A stretch of 39,898 nucleotides of DNA from Gammaproteobacteria bacterium. GTDB taxonomy: Bacteria > Pseudomonadota > Gammaproteobacteria > Steroidobacterales > JABDKV01. The stretch lies in the NCBI GenBank assembly GCA_013003425.1, contig JABDJB010000093.1:1-39898 (forward strand), given 5' to 3'. Under the pieces are notes generated by a model. The model searched no databases and was not told the origin of the DNA. It saw nothing but the letters and a program-made list of their open reading frames with translations. Shown one piece after another: positions 32,554 through 39,898 of this stretch. Every line of letters begins with the position of its first letter. The first letter of the stretch is position 1. The position numbers were made by a program, and so were the translations under genes.

Positions 32554-33132
32554 ATGCAAAGATTGTTGTCGTTGATTCTCCTGGTGCTGCCGCTGGTGGC
32601 GCAGGCCGGGCCGCGTGACACTGTTGCGGGCCTGCAGCTGGCGCTGCTGGAGTTTGCGCAAAGCGAGGTTGCCGGTTTTGAAGACCGCTACACTGCGCTG
32701 CGACCGGTGGTCGAATCAACTCATGACCTCGATTACATTGCGCGCCTGACGCTGGGACGGTACTGGCGCGATCTCGCGGCGGAGCAACGCACCCGGTTTA
32801 TTGACCGGTTTCGCCAGCTGGCGATCAGCAGTTACGCGGCTCGCTTTCCGCAGTTTGCCGGCGAGAAGTTTGAATTCGTCAGCGAGGCGCAGCAGCCACG
32901 TGGCGTGTTCATGGTGCGCACCCGGCTGCACCGGCCGAGCGGCGAGAGCATCGATTTTGACTACCTGTTACGCGAGACTGCCGACGGCTGGCGTATCGTC
33001 AACATCATGGTCGACGGCGTCAGCGACCTGGCACTGAAGCGCGCAGAGTATGCCGGCGTGCTGCGCAACGGCAGCGCAGATGACCTGCTGCAACTGCTCG
33101 ACGAGCAGTTGACCCGGCTGCGCAGCGGCTGA
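32554..33132 (+). CDS. hpnM: Hopanoid-associated MlaC/Ttg2D-like periplasmic protein
   Basis: A 192-residue secreted protein related to MlaC/Ttg2D, periplasmic carriers of phospholipids; the hpnM name is given in hopanoid clusters, where it may carry hopanoids. Signal peptide MQRLLSLILLVLPLVAQA. Family features are LGRYWRDLAAEQRTRFIDRF, SYAARFPQFAGEKFEF and the C-terminal DGWRIVNIMVDGVSDL (shown in part). The ATG at 32554 is chosen because it begins the signal peptide; an earlier in-frame start at 32509 would put polar residues first. Confidence 0.88.
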   Translation: MQRLLSLILLVLPLVAQAGPRDTVAGLQLALLEFAQSEVAGFEDRYTALRPVVESTHDLDYIARLTLGRYWRDLAAEQRTRFIDRFRQLAISSYAARFPQFAGEKFEFVSEAQQPRGVFMVRTRLHRPSGESIDFDYLLRETADGWRIVNIMVDGVSDLALKRAEYAGVLRNGSADDLLQLLDEQLTRLRSG

Positions 33133-33191
33133 CCCGGTTCGACTCTTGTCCTCAGGTACACTGCCCGCATTCCCGGGTGGTGCAGGCTTAC

Positions 33192-34235
33192 ATGCAGATT
33201 TACCGGTTGCTGCAAATACCCTTGCTCGCGTTGCTGTGCACTTCGTGCATCAGCCACGTGCGTCATCCCTATACAGGCGGTGACCACCCCGGCCAGTTAG
33301 CGGTTCATGCTGCGCCGCCCGGGCCGTTCATGCACACGCGTACAGCGGTGGATGTACAGCGCGTCGCAGAACAGCCCCGTCGCCATTACACGATAGAGCG
33401 CGTCAGCTTCAGCGCCACCGGCACAACCGGCCAGGCAGATAACGGTATCAGTGGACTGCTGTACAGCGGTACAGACAGTGATCCGCGTCCGGTGGTGATC
33501 GTGCTGCCGGTGTGGGGCATCAGCGAGTACCCGTCGAACAAGTTCACCCGCGATATGCTGCGAAGCGCACGCGGGGCAGTCGATGTATTCGTAGTTGACG
33601 GGCAGCAGTATCTGATTGACTGGCAGGCCCTGGCGGCAGCACAGACTGAACCGGAATTTGTACGCCTGGCGCACGACAGTGGCGCACGTATCCAGGACAT
33701 GGTGATTGACGTGCGCCGCATGGTGGACTGGCTGAGCAGCGAGCCGCAGATCGATGCAACCAGGATCGGCGTCATCGGCTTTAGCCTGAGCGCGGTGGTC
33801 GCGGCACTGGCACTGCAGCACGAGCCACGTTTTGCCGCCGGCGCGGTCGTAATGGGTGGCTCGGATCCCGCCGGTATTTTTGCCTACTGCCAGGGTAATC
33901 CGGGGATGGTGCGGGCTACGGCGATGCAGCGTTTCGGCTGGACGCAGGAACGGTACAGGGAGGTTTTTGAGGCGGCGCTGGCCGGGGGTGATTCGCGCAA
34001 CTATGGCGGGCGTATCGCTGACCCGGCCCGGCTGTTGTTTATCGAGTCGGCGTACGATGACTGCATGAGCCAGGAGTCACGTGACGGTCTGTGGGAAGCG
34101 TTGGGCCGCCCCGAGCGCATCAGTTTCCGCTTTTCGCATCGCAAGGCGTTTTACGCAATGTCCCCGCTGGGCTTCAACGTGCTTGGCCGTTACGCCACGG
34201 GTTTTTTCCTGCGCACCTTCGAGCTTGAAGAATGA
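33192..34235 (+). CDS. Alpha/beta hydrolase, probable lipoprotein
   Basis: A 347-residue exported hydrolase of unknown substrate. The N-terminus (MQIYRLLQIPLLALLCTSC) is hydrophobic and ends in Cys, suggesting a lipoprotein signal, although the residue at -3 is not ideal. The nucleophile elbow is GFSLSAV, with a strand-helix pattern before it (PVVIVLPVWGISEYP) and a late Asp-containing segment (LFIESAYDD). FRFSHRKAF supplies a candidate His. It resembles dienelactone-hydrolase-like folds. It lies 59 bases after hpnM on the same strand and might be co-transcribed, but nothing ties it to hopanoids. Confidence 0.72.
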   Translation: MQIYRLLQIPLLALLCTSCISHVRHPYTGGDHPGQLAVHAAPPGPFMHTRTAVDVQRVAEQPRRHYTIERVSFSATGTTGQADNGISGLLYSGTDSDPRPVVIVLPVWGISEYPSNKFTRDMLRSARGAVDVFVVDGQQYLIDWQALAAAQTEPEFVRLAHDSGARIQDMVIDVRRMVDWLSSEPQIDATRIGVIGFSLSAVVAALALQHEPRFAAGAVVMGGSDPAGIFAYCQGNPGMVRATAMQRFGWTQERYREVFEAALAGGDSRNYGGRIADPARLLFIESAYDDCMSQESRDGLWEALGRPERISFRFSHRKAFYAMSPLGFNVLGRYATGFFLRTFELEE

Positions 34236-34255
34236 AAGTGACGGTCTGACACGCT

Positions 34256-35527
34256 ATGGCCGATAGCACGTCACCGCTGCGTCGCGCGTTGACCATGCTG
34301 GCACTGGTAATTGCCGGCGAGGCAGTGTTCGCGCTGCCGTTTCATGTTGCGCGTTTCTTCCGCCCGACGATGCTTGAGGTGTTCCAGCTCAGCGCAACGC
34401 AGCTTGGTGCGGCACAGGGCGTTTACGGCATCTTTGCGATGCTGGCCTATTTTCCGGGCGGGCCGCTGGCCGACCGCTTCCCCGCTCGCAAGCTGCTGGC
34501 CGTTTCGCTGTGGCTGACCGCTGCCGGCGGGTTGTACCTGGCAACGTTTCCCGGCTACCGCGGCGCTGTCTTTATCTGGGGATTTTTCGGCGTTTCCACC
34601 ATCCTGTTTTTCTGGGCCGCGATGATCCGCGCCTGTCGCGACTGGGGTCGCGCGGACCAGCAGGGCCGGGCTTTTGGGCTGCTCGAAGCCGGGCGTGGCG
34701 CACTTGCTGCGCTGCTGGCAACGCTTGGCGTCGGGCTTTTCGCAATGACATTTCCGGATGGCTATGCAGCAGCAAGCTTTGCCGACAAACGCGAGGCCTT
34801 GCGGCTGATTATCTATGGCTACACGGTCGTTACCGCTACGGCTGGCGTGCTGGCGTGGTTTGCGATAAATGACGGGACAAGTGAGGTACGCCGTGAACCG
34901 GTCAGGCATGGCATACGACACGTTCTGCAAATGCGTGCGGTGTGGCTGCAGGCCGTAATCATTTTCTGTGCCTATGTCGGGTACAAGGGGTTCGACAACT
35001 ACACGCTGTTTGCGGTGCAGGGCTACGGGCTCGATGAGGTGCAGGCGGCAGGTATTGCCGCTATCGGGGCGTGGACCCGGCCGATTGCCGCGCTGGGCGC
35101 GGGGCTTCTTGGCGATCGTTTTGGAAATTCCCGGACAATTTTCCTGCTGTTCGCGCTGCTGCTGGCGTCCTACCTGTTTTTTGCCGTGACCACCCCGGTG
35201 CCGGGCGCGGCCCACGTCATGCTGGGCAATACGCTGGTTACCTGTATCGCGATGTTTGGCTTTCGTGGCCTTTATTTCGCGCTGTTCCAGGAAAGTAGTG
35301 TGCCAGTCGCTGTTACGGGCACCGCAGCAGGTTTTGTATCAGTCGTTGGGTTTACGCCGGATATTTTTGTCACGCTGGTAGCCGGAGTGCTGGTGGATGC
35401 CTCGCCGGGTCTTGCCGGGCATCAGCACTTTTTCTATTTCCTGTCCGTCTTCGCGGCTGTCGGGATGCTGGCAAGCCTGTTGCTGCTGCGCTTCAACGCG
35501 ACCGCGTCACGGCAGCCTCTCGAGTAG
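34256..35527 (+). CDS. Major facilitator superfamily transporter
   Basis: A 423-residue permease with about 12 hydrophobic helices. The loop between helices 2 and 3 reads GGPLADRFPARKLL, the MFS signature region. GLLEAGRGALAALLATLGVGLF and LLGDRFGNSRTIFLLF mark later helices. It resembles NarK/UhpC/AmpG-like members but the cargo cannot be assigned. It begins 20 bases after the hydrolase gene, so the pair may be one unit. Its last 21 bases overlap the converging lipoprotein gene. Confidence 0.85.
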   Translation: MADSTSPLRRALTMLALVIAGEAVFALPFHVARFFRPTMLEVFQLSATQLGAAQGVYGIFAMLAYFPGGPLADRFPARKLLAVSLWLTAAGGLYLATFPGYRGAVFIWGFFGVSTILFFWAAMIRACRDWGRADQQGRAFGLLEAGRGALAALLATLGVGLFAMTFPDGYAAASFADKREALRLIIYGYTVVTATAGVLAWFAINDGTSEVRREPVRHGIRHVLQMRAVWLQAVIIFCAYVGYKGFDNYTLFAVQGYGLDEVQAAGIAAIGAWTRPIAALGAGLLGDRFGNSRTIFLLFALLLASYLFFAVTTPVPGAAHVMLGNTLVTCIAMFGFRGLYFALFQESSVPVAVTGTAAGFVSVVGFTPDIFVTLVAGVLVDASPGLAGHQHFFYFLSVFAAVGMLASLLLLRFNATASRQPLE

Positions 35528-35869
35528 CACCCGCGTTGCAGCCGTTGCTTCGCGACATCCGGCAATGGTGCCCGGCAACTTCCGCCGTTGCGCCGCAGGG
35601 ATGGCCTGGCCCTCGCGATGGGCTATGGCCAACTCATTCAACGGTTCGCAGGCGGCCAGCATGGCGCGGTCAGCCTCGCTCAGTGCATCGCTCAGCGGGT
35701 CCTGCGGGTCCAGCCCGGGCAGCGCCAGCATGAGTTCACTGCTGACCTGGTTGTGCTGACGAAACACTGTCTCGGCATCGGCGCGCAGTGCAGCCACTGA
35801 GCCGTAGCCGTGCAGGCAGCCGGTCAGGGCGACAAACATCAGTGTCAGCGGGGTACGAAACGCGTTCAT
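35507..35869 (-). CDS. Small lipoprotein, hypothetical
   Basis: A 120-residue protein with a clear lipoprotein signal: MNAFRTPLTLMFVALTGC, lipobox L-T-G-C. The mature part is short, Ala/Leu/Glu-rich and helical, with two further cysteines. No family recognised. Overlaps the MFS gene by 21 bases on the opposite strand. Confidence 0.65.
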   Translation of the reverse strand: MNAFRTPLTLMFVALTGCLHGYGSVAALRADAETVFRQHNQVSSELMLALPGLDPQDPLSDALSEADRAMLAACEPLNELAIAHREGQAIPAAQRRKLPGTIAGCREATAATRVLLERLP

Positions 35870-35987
35870 GCCGGGGCCCTCGGGTTAACCGACGGTAGCG
35901 AATCAGAACGGGTTTTGGAACGGGGGTGGGGAGGGGAGTGCTAAGAGAAGCTGGGCGGCAGCCAGGGAGCACCCAGGCGCCGCATTA

Positions 35988-36164
35988 CTAGCTGGCCGGG
36001 TCCCAGTCTTCCTTCACGCGCTGGCACCAGGTCTTGTAGGCATCCAGGTTGTTGACAGGCAGCCGGGACGGGTCGCGGTCGACCGTGTTCTCGTCGTCGT
36101 CCGCGCCATTGCTGCGCTCGGACACGTCGTGGCCGTTCAGCCGATCCGTCTCAATGATAGACAA
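35988..36164 (-). CDS. Small acidic protein, hypothetical (58 residues, TTG start)
   Basis: An unlisted short gene. TTG at 36164 is preceded by GGGAGAG (36177-36171) with an ideal 6-base gap. The product starts MSIIETDRLNGHDVSERSNG, is rich in Asp and Glu in the middle (GADDDENTVDRD) and ends NNLDAYKTWCQRVKEDWDPAS. The tail looks conserved-protein-like (aromatic and charged), but I recognise no family. Codon use is GC-rich like its neighbours. It is transcribed toward the lipoprotein gene with about 120 bases between. Confidence 0.6.
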   Translation of the reverse strand: MSIIETDRLNGHDVSERSNGADDDENTVDRDPSRLPVNNLDAYKTWCQRVKEDWDPAS

Positions 36165-36439
36165 GTTGACTCTCCCAAAAATCTAACGCCTCGAACAATA
36201 CTTCCTAACCAGTACAATCGCAGTTAACTGGTTCACATTGCTGAAGATTTTGGCTTTTTTCCTTAATCTGGCGGAAAAAATAATTGACGATAATTCATGT
36301 ATTTTGGGAGCAAATACGATTATGTTGAGTCGAATAAATCCGGCGCCGGCAATAACATGTGCCGGCGACAGGCAATCATTCAGGCGCGTGCTGCCATTAT
36401 TACTACACAGCAGGCGTGCCCTCGCGGTAGACAGGAACT
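36165..36439. other. AT-rich intergenic region with a small hairpin
   Basis: About 275 bases between the divergent 58-residue gene and the AsmA gene, clearly richer in A and T than the surroundings, so probably a promoter region for both. It contains an 8-bp stem (CGCCGGCA, 36344-36351, pairing with TGCCGGCG, 36360-36367) with an 8-base loop and no T run. No convincing -35/-10 pair could be fixed by eye. Confidence 0.45.
36171..36177 (-). promoter_or_regulatory. Ribosome-binding site of the 58-residue gene
   Basis: GGGAGAG on the minus strand, 6 bases before TTG. It is the main reason for accepting the small gene and its start. Confidence 0.6.
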
Positions 36440-38797
36440 GTGACCAGGATCATAAAATTTCTCATGTGGGGCGCCGGCGCGCTTCTCATTATTTTCGTGC
36501 TGGCTGTGGCCGGTTTTGCATTTTTGTTCGACCCCAATGCGCTGCGTGATGACATTACGCGCATTGTCGAGAAGCAGACCGGGCGGCAGCTGGCGATTGA
36601 GGGCGACCTTTCGCTGAGCTACTTTCCATGGCTCGGGTTCGAGGCCGGAAGCACCACGTTGTCCAATGCACCTGGTTTCGACGAGCCGGTCATGGCCAGC
36701 TTCGAGTCGGCCAGCGCCAGCGTAAAACTGCTGCCATTGCTGCAGCGGCGCGTGGAGCTCAGCAAGGTCACGCTGGATGGCGTAGACCTGAAGCTGGCGG
36801 TCAATGCCGAGGGTGTCAGCAACTGGGACGACCTGGCCGCACTGCAGGGCGAGGATACCGGCGACGACCCGGATTCGGACGGGACCGGATTTTCAACGCA
36901 GGGCGTCGGTGGAATCGAGCTTAATGAGGCGCGGATCAGTTATGCCGATGCCACGACCGGCGACAGCTACCTTATAAAAGACCTGGAGCTGCAGACCGGG
37001 CCGCTGGTGCCCGGCACCGCGTTCGAGCTTGCCGCACGCGGCGATATTGAGGCCGGCAGCCTGGAAATCGCCGGGCCGGTCAGCTTGTCCGGACAGGTGC
37101 AGATTGATGACGACGGCACTTTGCGGATAACAACCCCGGTTATGACCCTGGCAGCAACCGGCGCGGGTGTGCCCGGTGACCAGCTTGCAGTGACGCTCGA
37201 GGCGCCGGCGCTCGTTTTGGGCGAGACAACGCTGGAACTGGAGGCACCGGTGCTGGCGATGACCGGTACCGGTGGCGGCGATCCGTGGTCGCGTATGGAA
37301 GGCACGCTCGGCGCAGCATCGCTGACACTGGAAGATTTTGAACGCTTCGACGCGCCCACCGTGACATTCAAAGGCACCATCGAGTCGCCGGACCTGCCGG
37401 TCGAGCAACTCGAAGCCGCGATGAGCGGGCAGCAGCTGCAGGGCTCGCTGGAACACGGTGCGGCAGCTATTGATGTGGTCCAGGCGCAATTGCTCGGCCT
37501 GTCCCTGTCGAGCCGCAAGGTGAAGGTCAGCAATATCTACGAAGATATCGTTATCGAGGCCCCGATCGACGTTAAGCAGTTCGTGCCGATCGATCTGTTG
37601 CGCAAGCTCGGTTTCACTGACGTCGTCACGGCCGACCCCGACGCGCTCAAATCAAGCAGCTTCACCGCCAACGCACGCTATGGTCCGGACTCGATGGGTG
37701 TGAAAAACCTGAAGGGAATGGTCGATGGAACGGCAGTCAGCGGTTCGGTACGCATGATGACGTCGGGTGAGGTGCGCTTTGATATCACTGCCGACGCGGT
37801 CAATCTCGACCGCTACCGGGCACCGGCCGAAGAGGCTGACGCCGATGGTGGGGCTGTCGCGATTGCCGACATTGAAATTCCGGCCGAGGCGCTGCGCGAG
37901 CTGGCGCTCGAAGGCACGCTCAACATCGGCAGCATGGAACTGGTCGGGTTGAAAACTGCCGACGTGACCTTGGGTATCCGGGCTGCTGGTGGAGACGTGC
38001 GCGTCAAGCCGGCCAGGGCAGCCCTGTATGGCGGCAGCTACGTTGGAGACATACGTCTCGATGCCCGCAATGCAGTGCCGGTGCTGTCACTCAACGAGAG
38101 TCTCGAAAATGTCCAGTTCGGCCCGTTTGCAAAGGATTTGCTTGGCGACACCAAATTGAGCGGCAAGGTAGACGGGCGCATTACCGTCAGCGCCCAAGGG
38201 CGTACCTCGCACGAGTTAACCAGTAGTGCTAACGGCGATGCTGTATTCAAGTTCACTGACGGCGCTTACGAAGGCACCGACATCTGGCACCGGGTGCGTA
38301 GTGCCAGGGCGGTCATCAAGGGCACGCCGGCGCCGGCAGAAGCGGCCGGCGATCGCACCCGGTTTGCCGACCTGAGCGGCAGCGCGACGATCAGCAACGG
38401 CGTGCTCACCAGCAAGGACCTCAGCATGGTGCTTCCGTTCATGAAAGTGCGCGGCGAGGGCAGTATGGTGCTGCTCACCCAGGAAGTGGATTTTCGCCTC
38501 AAGGGCGACATTGTCGACCGCCCGGAGCTCGATGCTGACGTCAATGACCTGGTCGGTGTTACCGTGCCGATAAAAATGACCGGCACGATAAGCGAGCCCA
38601 GCATCGGCGTCGATATGAAAGCCGTGCTGGCGGAGCTGGCGAAGAAAAAGCTGCTCGACCGGATCGGGCTGGGCGGAAAATCCGCGGCGGATGCCGGAGG
38701 CGAAGCAGGCGCGGAAGCAGAAGAGCCGAAAGACGTCAAGGAAGAGCTCGAAGACAAGTTGAAAGACAAGCTGAAGGGAATTTTTGGTGGTGGTTAG
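36440..38797 (+). CDS. AsmA family protein
   Basis: A 785-residue inner-membrane-anchored protein facing the periplasm, of a family now linked to lipid movement between membranes. One N-terminal helix (about residues 10-30, GAGALLIIFVLAVAGFAFLF). Then the AsmA start motif: FDPNALRDDITRIVEKQTGRQLAIEGDLSLSYFPWLGFEAG (in parts). A long beta-rich middle follows, and a C-terminal AsmA-like domain (VDGRITVSAQGRT, LSGSATISNGVL, FRLKGDIVDRPE). The tail is an acidic-basic stretch (about 750-785). The start is GTG at 36440, with ATG at 36464 possible. Overlaps the next gene. Confidence 0.88.
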   Translation: MTRIIKFLMWGAGALLIIFVLAVAGFAFLFDPNALRDDITRIVEKQTGRQLAIEGDLSLSYFPWLGFEAGSTTLSNAPGFDEPVMASFESASASVKLLPLLQRRVELSKVTLDGVDLKLAVNAEGVSNWDDLAALQGEDTGDDPDSDGTGFSTQGVGGIELNEARISYADATTGDSYLIKDLELQTGPLVPGTAFELAARGDIEAGSLEIAGPVSLSGQVQIDDDGTLRITTPVMTLAATGAGVPGDQLAVTLEAPALVLGETTLELEAPVLAMTGTGGGDPWSRMEGTLGAASLTLEDFERFDAPTVTFKGTIESPDLPVEQLEAAMSGQQLQGSLEHGAAAIDVVQAQLLGLSLSSRKVKVSNIYEDIVIEAPIDVKQFVPIDLLRKLGFTDVVTADPDALKSSSFTANARYGPDSMGVKNLKGMVDGTAVSGSVRMMTSGEVRFDITADAVNLDRYRAPAEEADADGGAVAIADIEIPAEALRELALEGTLNIGSMELVGLKTADVTLGIRAAGGDVRVKPARAALYGGSYVGDIRLDARNAVPVLSLNESLENVQFGPFAKDLLGDTKLSGKVDGRITVSAQGRTSHELTSSANGDAVFKFTDGAYEGTDIWHRVRSARAVIKGTPAPAEAAGDRTRFADLSGSATISNGVLTSKDLSMVLPFMKVRGEGSMVLLTQEVDFRLKGDIVDRPELDADVNDLVGVTVPIKMTGTISEPSIGVDMKAVLAELAKKKLLDRIGLGGKSAADAGGEAGAEAEEPKDVKEELEDKLKDKLKGIFGGG

Positions 38798-39359
38798 GGC
38801 CTGCCTGTTTCTATTTTGCCTGGTCCCCCTGGCAGGTTTTGCCGCGGAGCTGCGCTTTGTCGATGTCGCGCGCGAGAAAGGCCATATCAAGGTGGCGTCA
38901 GAAACTTATATTGACGCGCCACCGGCAGCGGTGTTCCGGATCCTGGCAGACTACGAAGGCTTTCAGCGCATATCAAAAGTATTCGAAGAGACCCGCTACC
39001 TGGAGCGTGATGAGCAGGGCAATGGCGTCGTCTACTCGCGCGCGGCCGGCTGTGTTTTGTTCTTTTGCAAGACCATCGAACGTGTGGAAACGCTGACCAT
39101 CACGCCGAGCGAGGAAATCGTTGCAGTGGCGATTCCGGAACAAAGCGACGTGGATTTCAGCGTAGCCCGCTGGCAGTTTGAACCGGAAGGTGAGGGCACC
39201 CGTCTGCTGTACGGTGTCGATTTCAAGCCGGACTTCTGGGTGCCGCCGCTGCTCGGGCCAATGATTATCAGGGCCAAGCTGCGTAGCCGCGGCAGCGAGG
39301 CGGCGGTACGCATCGAGCGGCTGGCCAATGCGCTGCAGATTCACCGTGTATCGCCTTAG
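38787..39359 (+). CDS. Secreted SRPBCC/START-like protein, copy A
   Basis: A 190-residue protein with a signal peptide (VVRACLFLFCLVPLAGFAA) and a START/polyketide-cyclase-like domain: ETYIDAPPAAVFRILADYEGF, FKPDFWVPPLLGPMIIRAKL (each in part). Such folds bind lipids or other hydrophobic ligands. A Cys-containing segment, AAGCVLFFCKTIERVE, is shared with the next gene. The start is one of TTG 38784, GTG 38787 or GTG 38790; AAGGG 8 bases upstream favours 38787. It overlaps the AsmA gene by 11 bases. Confidence 0.8.
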   Translation: MVVRACLFLFCLVPLAGFAAELRFVDVAREKGHIKVASETYIDAPPAAVFRILADYEGFQRISKVFEETRYLERDEQGNGVVYSRAAGCVLFFCKTIERVETLTITPSEEIVAVAIPEQSDVDFSVARWQFEPEGEGTRLLYGVDFKPDFWVPPLLGPMIIRAKLRSRGSEAAVRIERLANALQIHRVSP

Positions 39360-39897
39360 CCTGATACTGATACTCGTACCACTCGCAGCGCTTGCCGGCA
39401 GGATCGATTACGTGTCAGTCACGCGTGACGGGCCGCGGTACGTACTGGAAGGCGAAGCCTTCGTAGCTGCGCAACCTGCTGCAGTGTACGCCGCGATCAC
39501 CGACTACAATTCTCTCGACAAGCTCGATAAGGGTATCGCCGAGAGCCGGTTGCTCGAGCGCATCGACGACAATATCGCACTGGTTTATACGCGGCTGACC
39601 GGCTGCGTGATTGTATTTTGTCGCAAGGTGGAACGGGTCGAGCGTGTCGAAGAAGTATCGGATACCGAGGTGCAGTCGGTGGTCGTGCCCCAGGAACAGG
39701 CCGATATTGCTTACGAGCGATCATCCTGGCGCCTTTCCGCCGAGGCGGATGGCACGCGTATCAAATACCGCACCGAAATAGAACCGGATTTCTGGATACC
39801 GGCCTTTATCGGTCCTGCAGTTTTGCGTGGCGTGCTGAAGCGCCGCGTCAGCCGCACGCTGGGTAATCTCGAGCAGGCAGCAAAGAACTACCAATGA
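39346..39897 (+). CDS. Secreted SRPBCC/START-like protein, copy B
   Basis: A tandem paralogue of copy A. 183 residues from GTG 39346 (signal MYRLSLILILVPLAALAG); an ATG at 39328 is also possible. Shared landmarks are AFVAAQPAAVYAAITDYNSL, LTGCVIVFCRKVERVE and IEPDFWIPAFIGPAVLRGVL (in parts), in the same order and spacing as in copy A. It overlaps copy A by 14 bases. Its stop at the window edge reads ATGA, so another coupled gene may begin at 39894. Confidence 0.8.
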   Translation: MYRLSLILILVPLAALAGRIDYVSVTRDGPRYVLEGEAFVAAQPAAVYAAITDYNSLDKLDKGIAESRLLERIDDNIALVYTRLTGCVIVFCRKVERVERVEEVSDTEVQSVVVPQEQADIAYERSSWRLSAEADGTRIKYRTEIEPDFWIPAFIGPAVLRGVLKRRVSRTLGNLEQAAKNYQ

Positions 39898-39898
39898 A

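Noticed and set aside
35870-35987. Terminator or RNA gene between the lipoprotein and the 58-residue gene
   Set aside because: Purine/GC-rich tract without a clean stem plus T run; nothing could be supported.

Overview
The window looks like the chromosome of a GC-rich gammaproteobacterium. It carries gammaproteobacterial housekeeping neighbourhoods (mutM; rpmB-rpmG; radC next to coaBC-dut; pyrE divergent from an exonuclease III gene; ampG; thiS-thiG-trmB). Genes are packed tightly, many neighbours overlap by a few bases, and TTG and GTG starts are common. No phage, plasmid or CRISPR signature is visible. I cannot name the species.

Layout. Positions 1-12650 hold DNA repair, ribosomal protein, cofactor, nucleotide and thiamine genes, a DesA/DesB-like desaturase and a VPLPA-CTERM-type surface protein. 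Positions 12913-14120 are a tRNA-Gly(CCC) gene followed by a 1.1 kb segment that ends in a second copy of the tRNA 3' end, a small tRNA-site insertion with no integrase left. Positions 14212-20518 (minus strand) are an accessory stretch: an MBOAT O-acyltransferase with an SGNH-like partner, then an overlapping GNAT / class V aminotransferase / sulfotransferase operon.

The centrepiece is 20569-33132 (plus strand), about 12.5 kb: apt, hpnG, hpnN, hpnA, mvaD, mvaK2, a squalene synthase, one gene fusing class II HMG-CoA reductase to mevalonate kinase, idi, hpnH and hpnM. It joins the mevalonate route to isopentenyl diphosphate (IPP), squalene formation, hopanoid side-chain building (HpnH adds adenosine, HpnG removes adenine) and hopanoid transport (HpnN, possibly HpnM). 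Most bacteria of this class make isoprenoids by the MEP pathway, so a mevalonate module inside a hopanoid operon suggests a dedicated precursor supply. HMG-CoA synthase, farnesyl diphosphate synthase and squalene-hopene cyclase are not in the window and would have to lie elsewhere.

Positions 33192-39897 hold a probable lipoprotein alpha/beta hydrolase, an MFS transporter, two small hypothetical genes on the minus strand, an AsmA-family protein and two tandem secreted SRPBCC/START-like paralogues. Two nearly identical perfect-stem palindromes, about 30 kb apart, differ by a paired (compensatory) base change; one of them lies inside the hopanoid operon between hpnH and hpnM.
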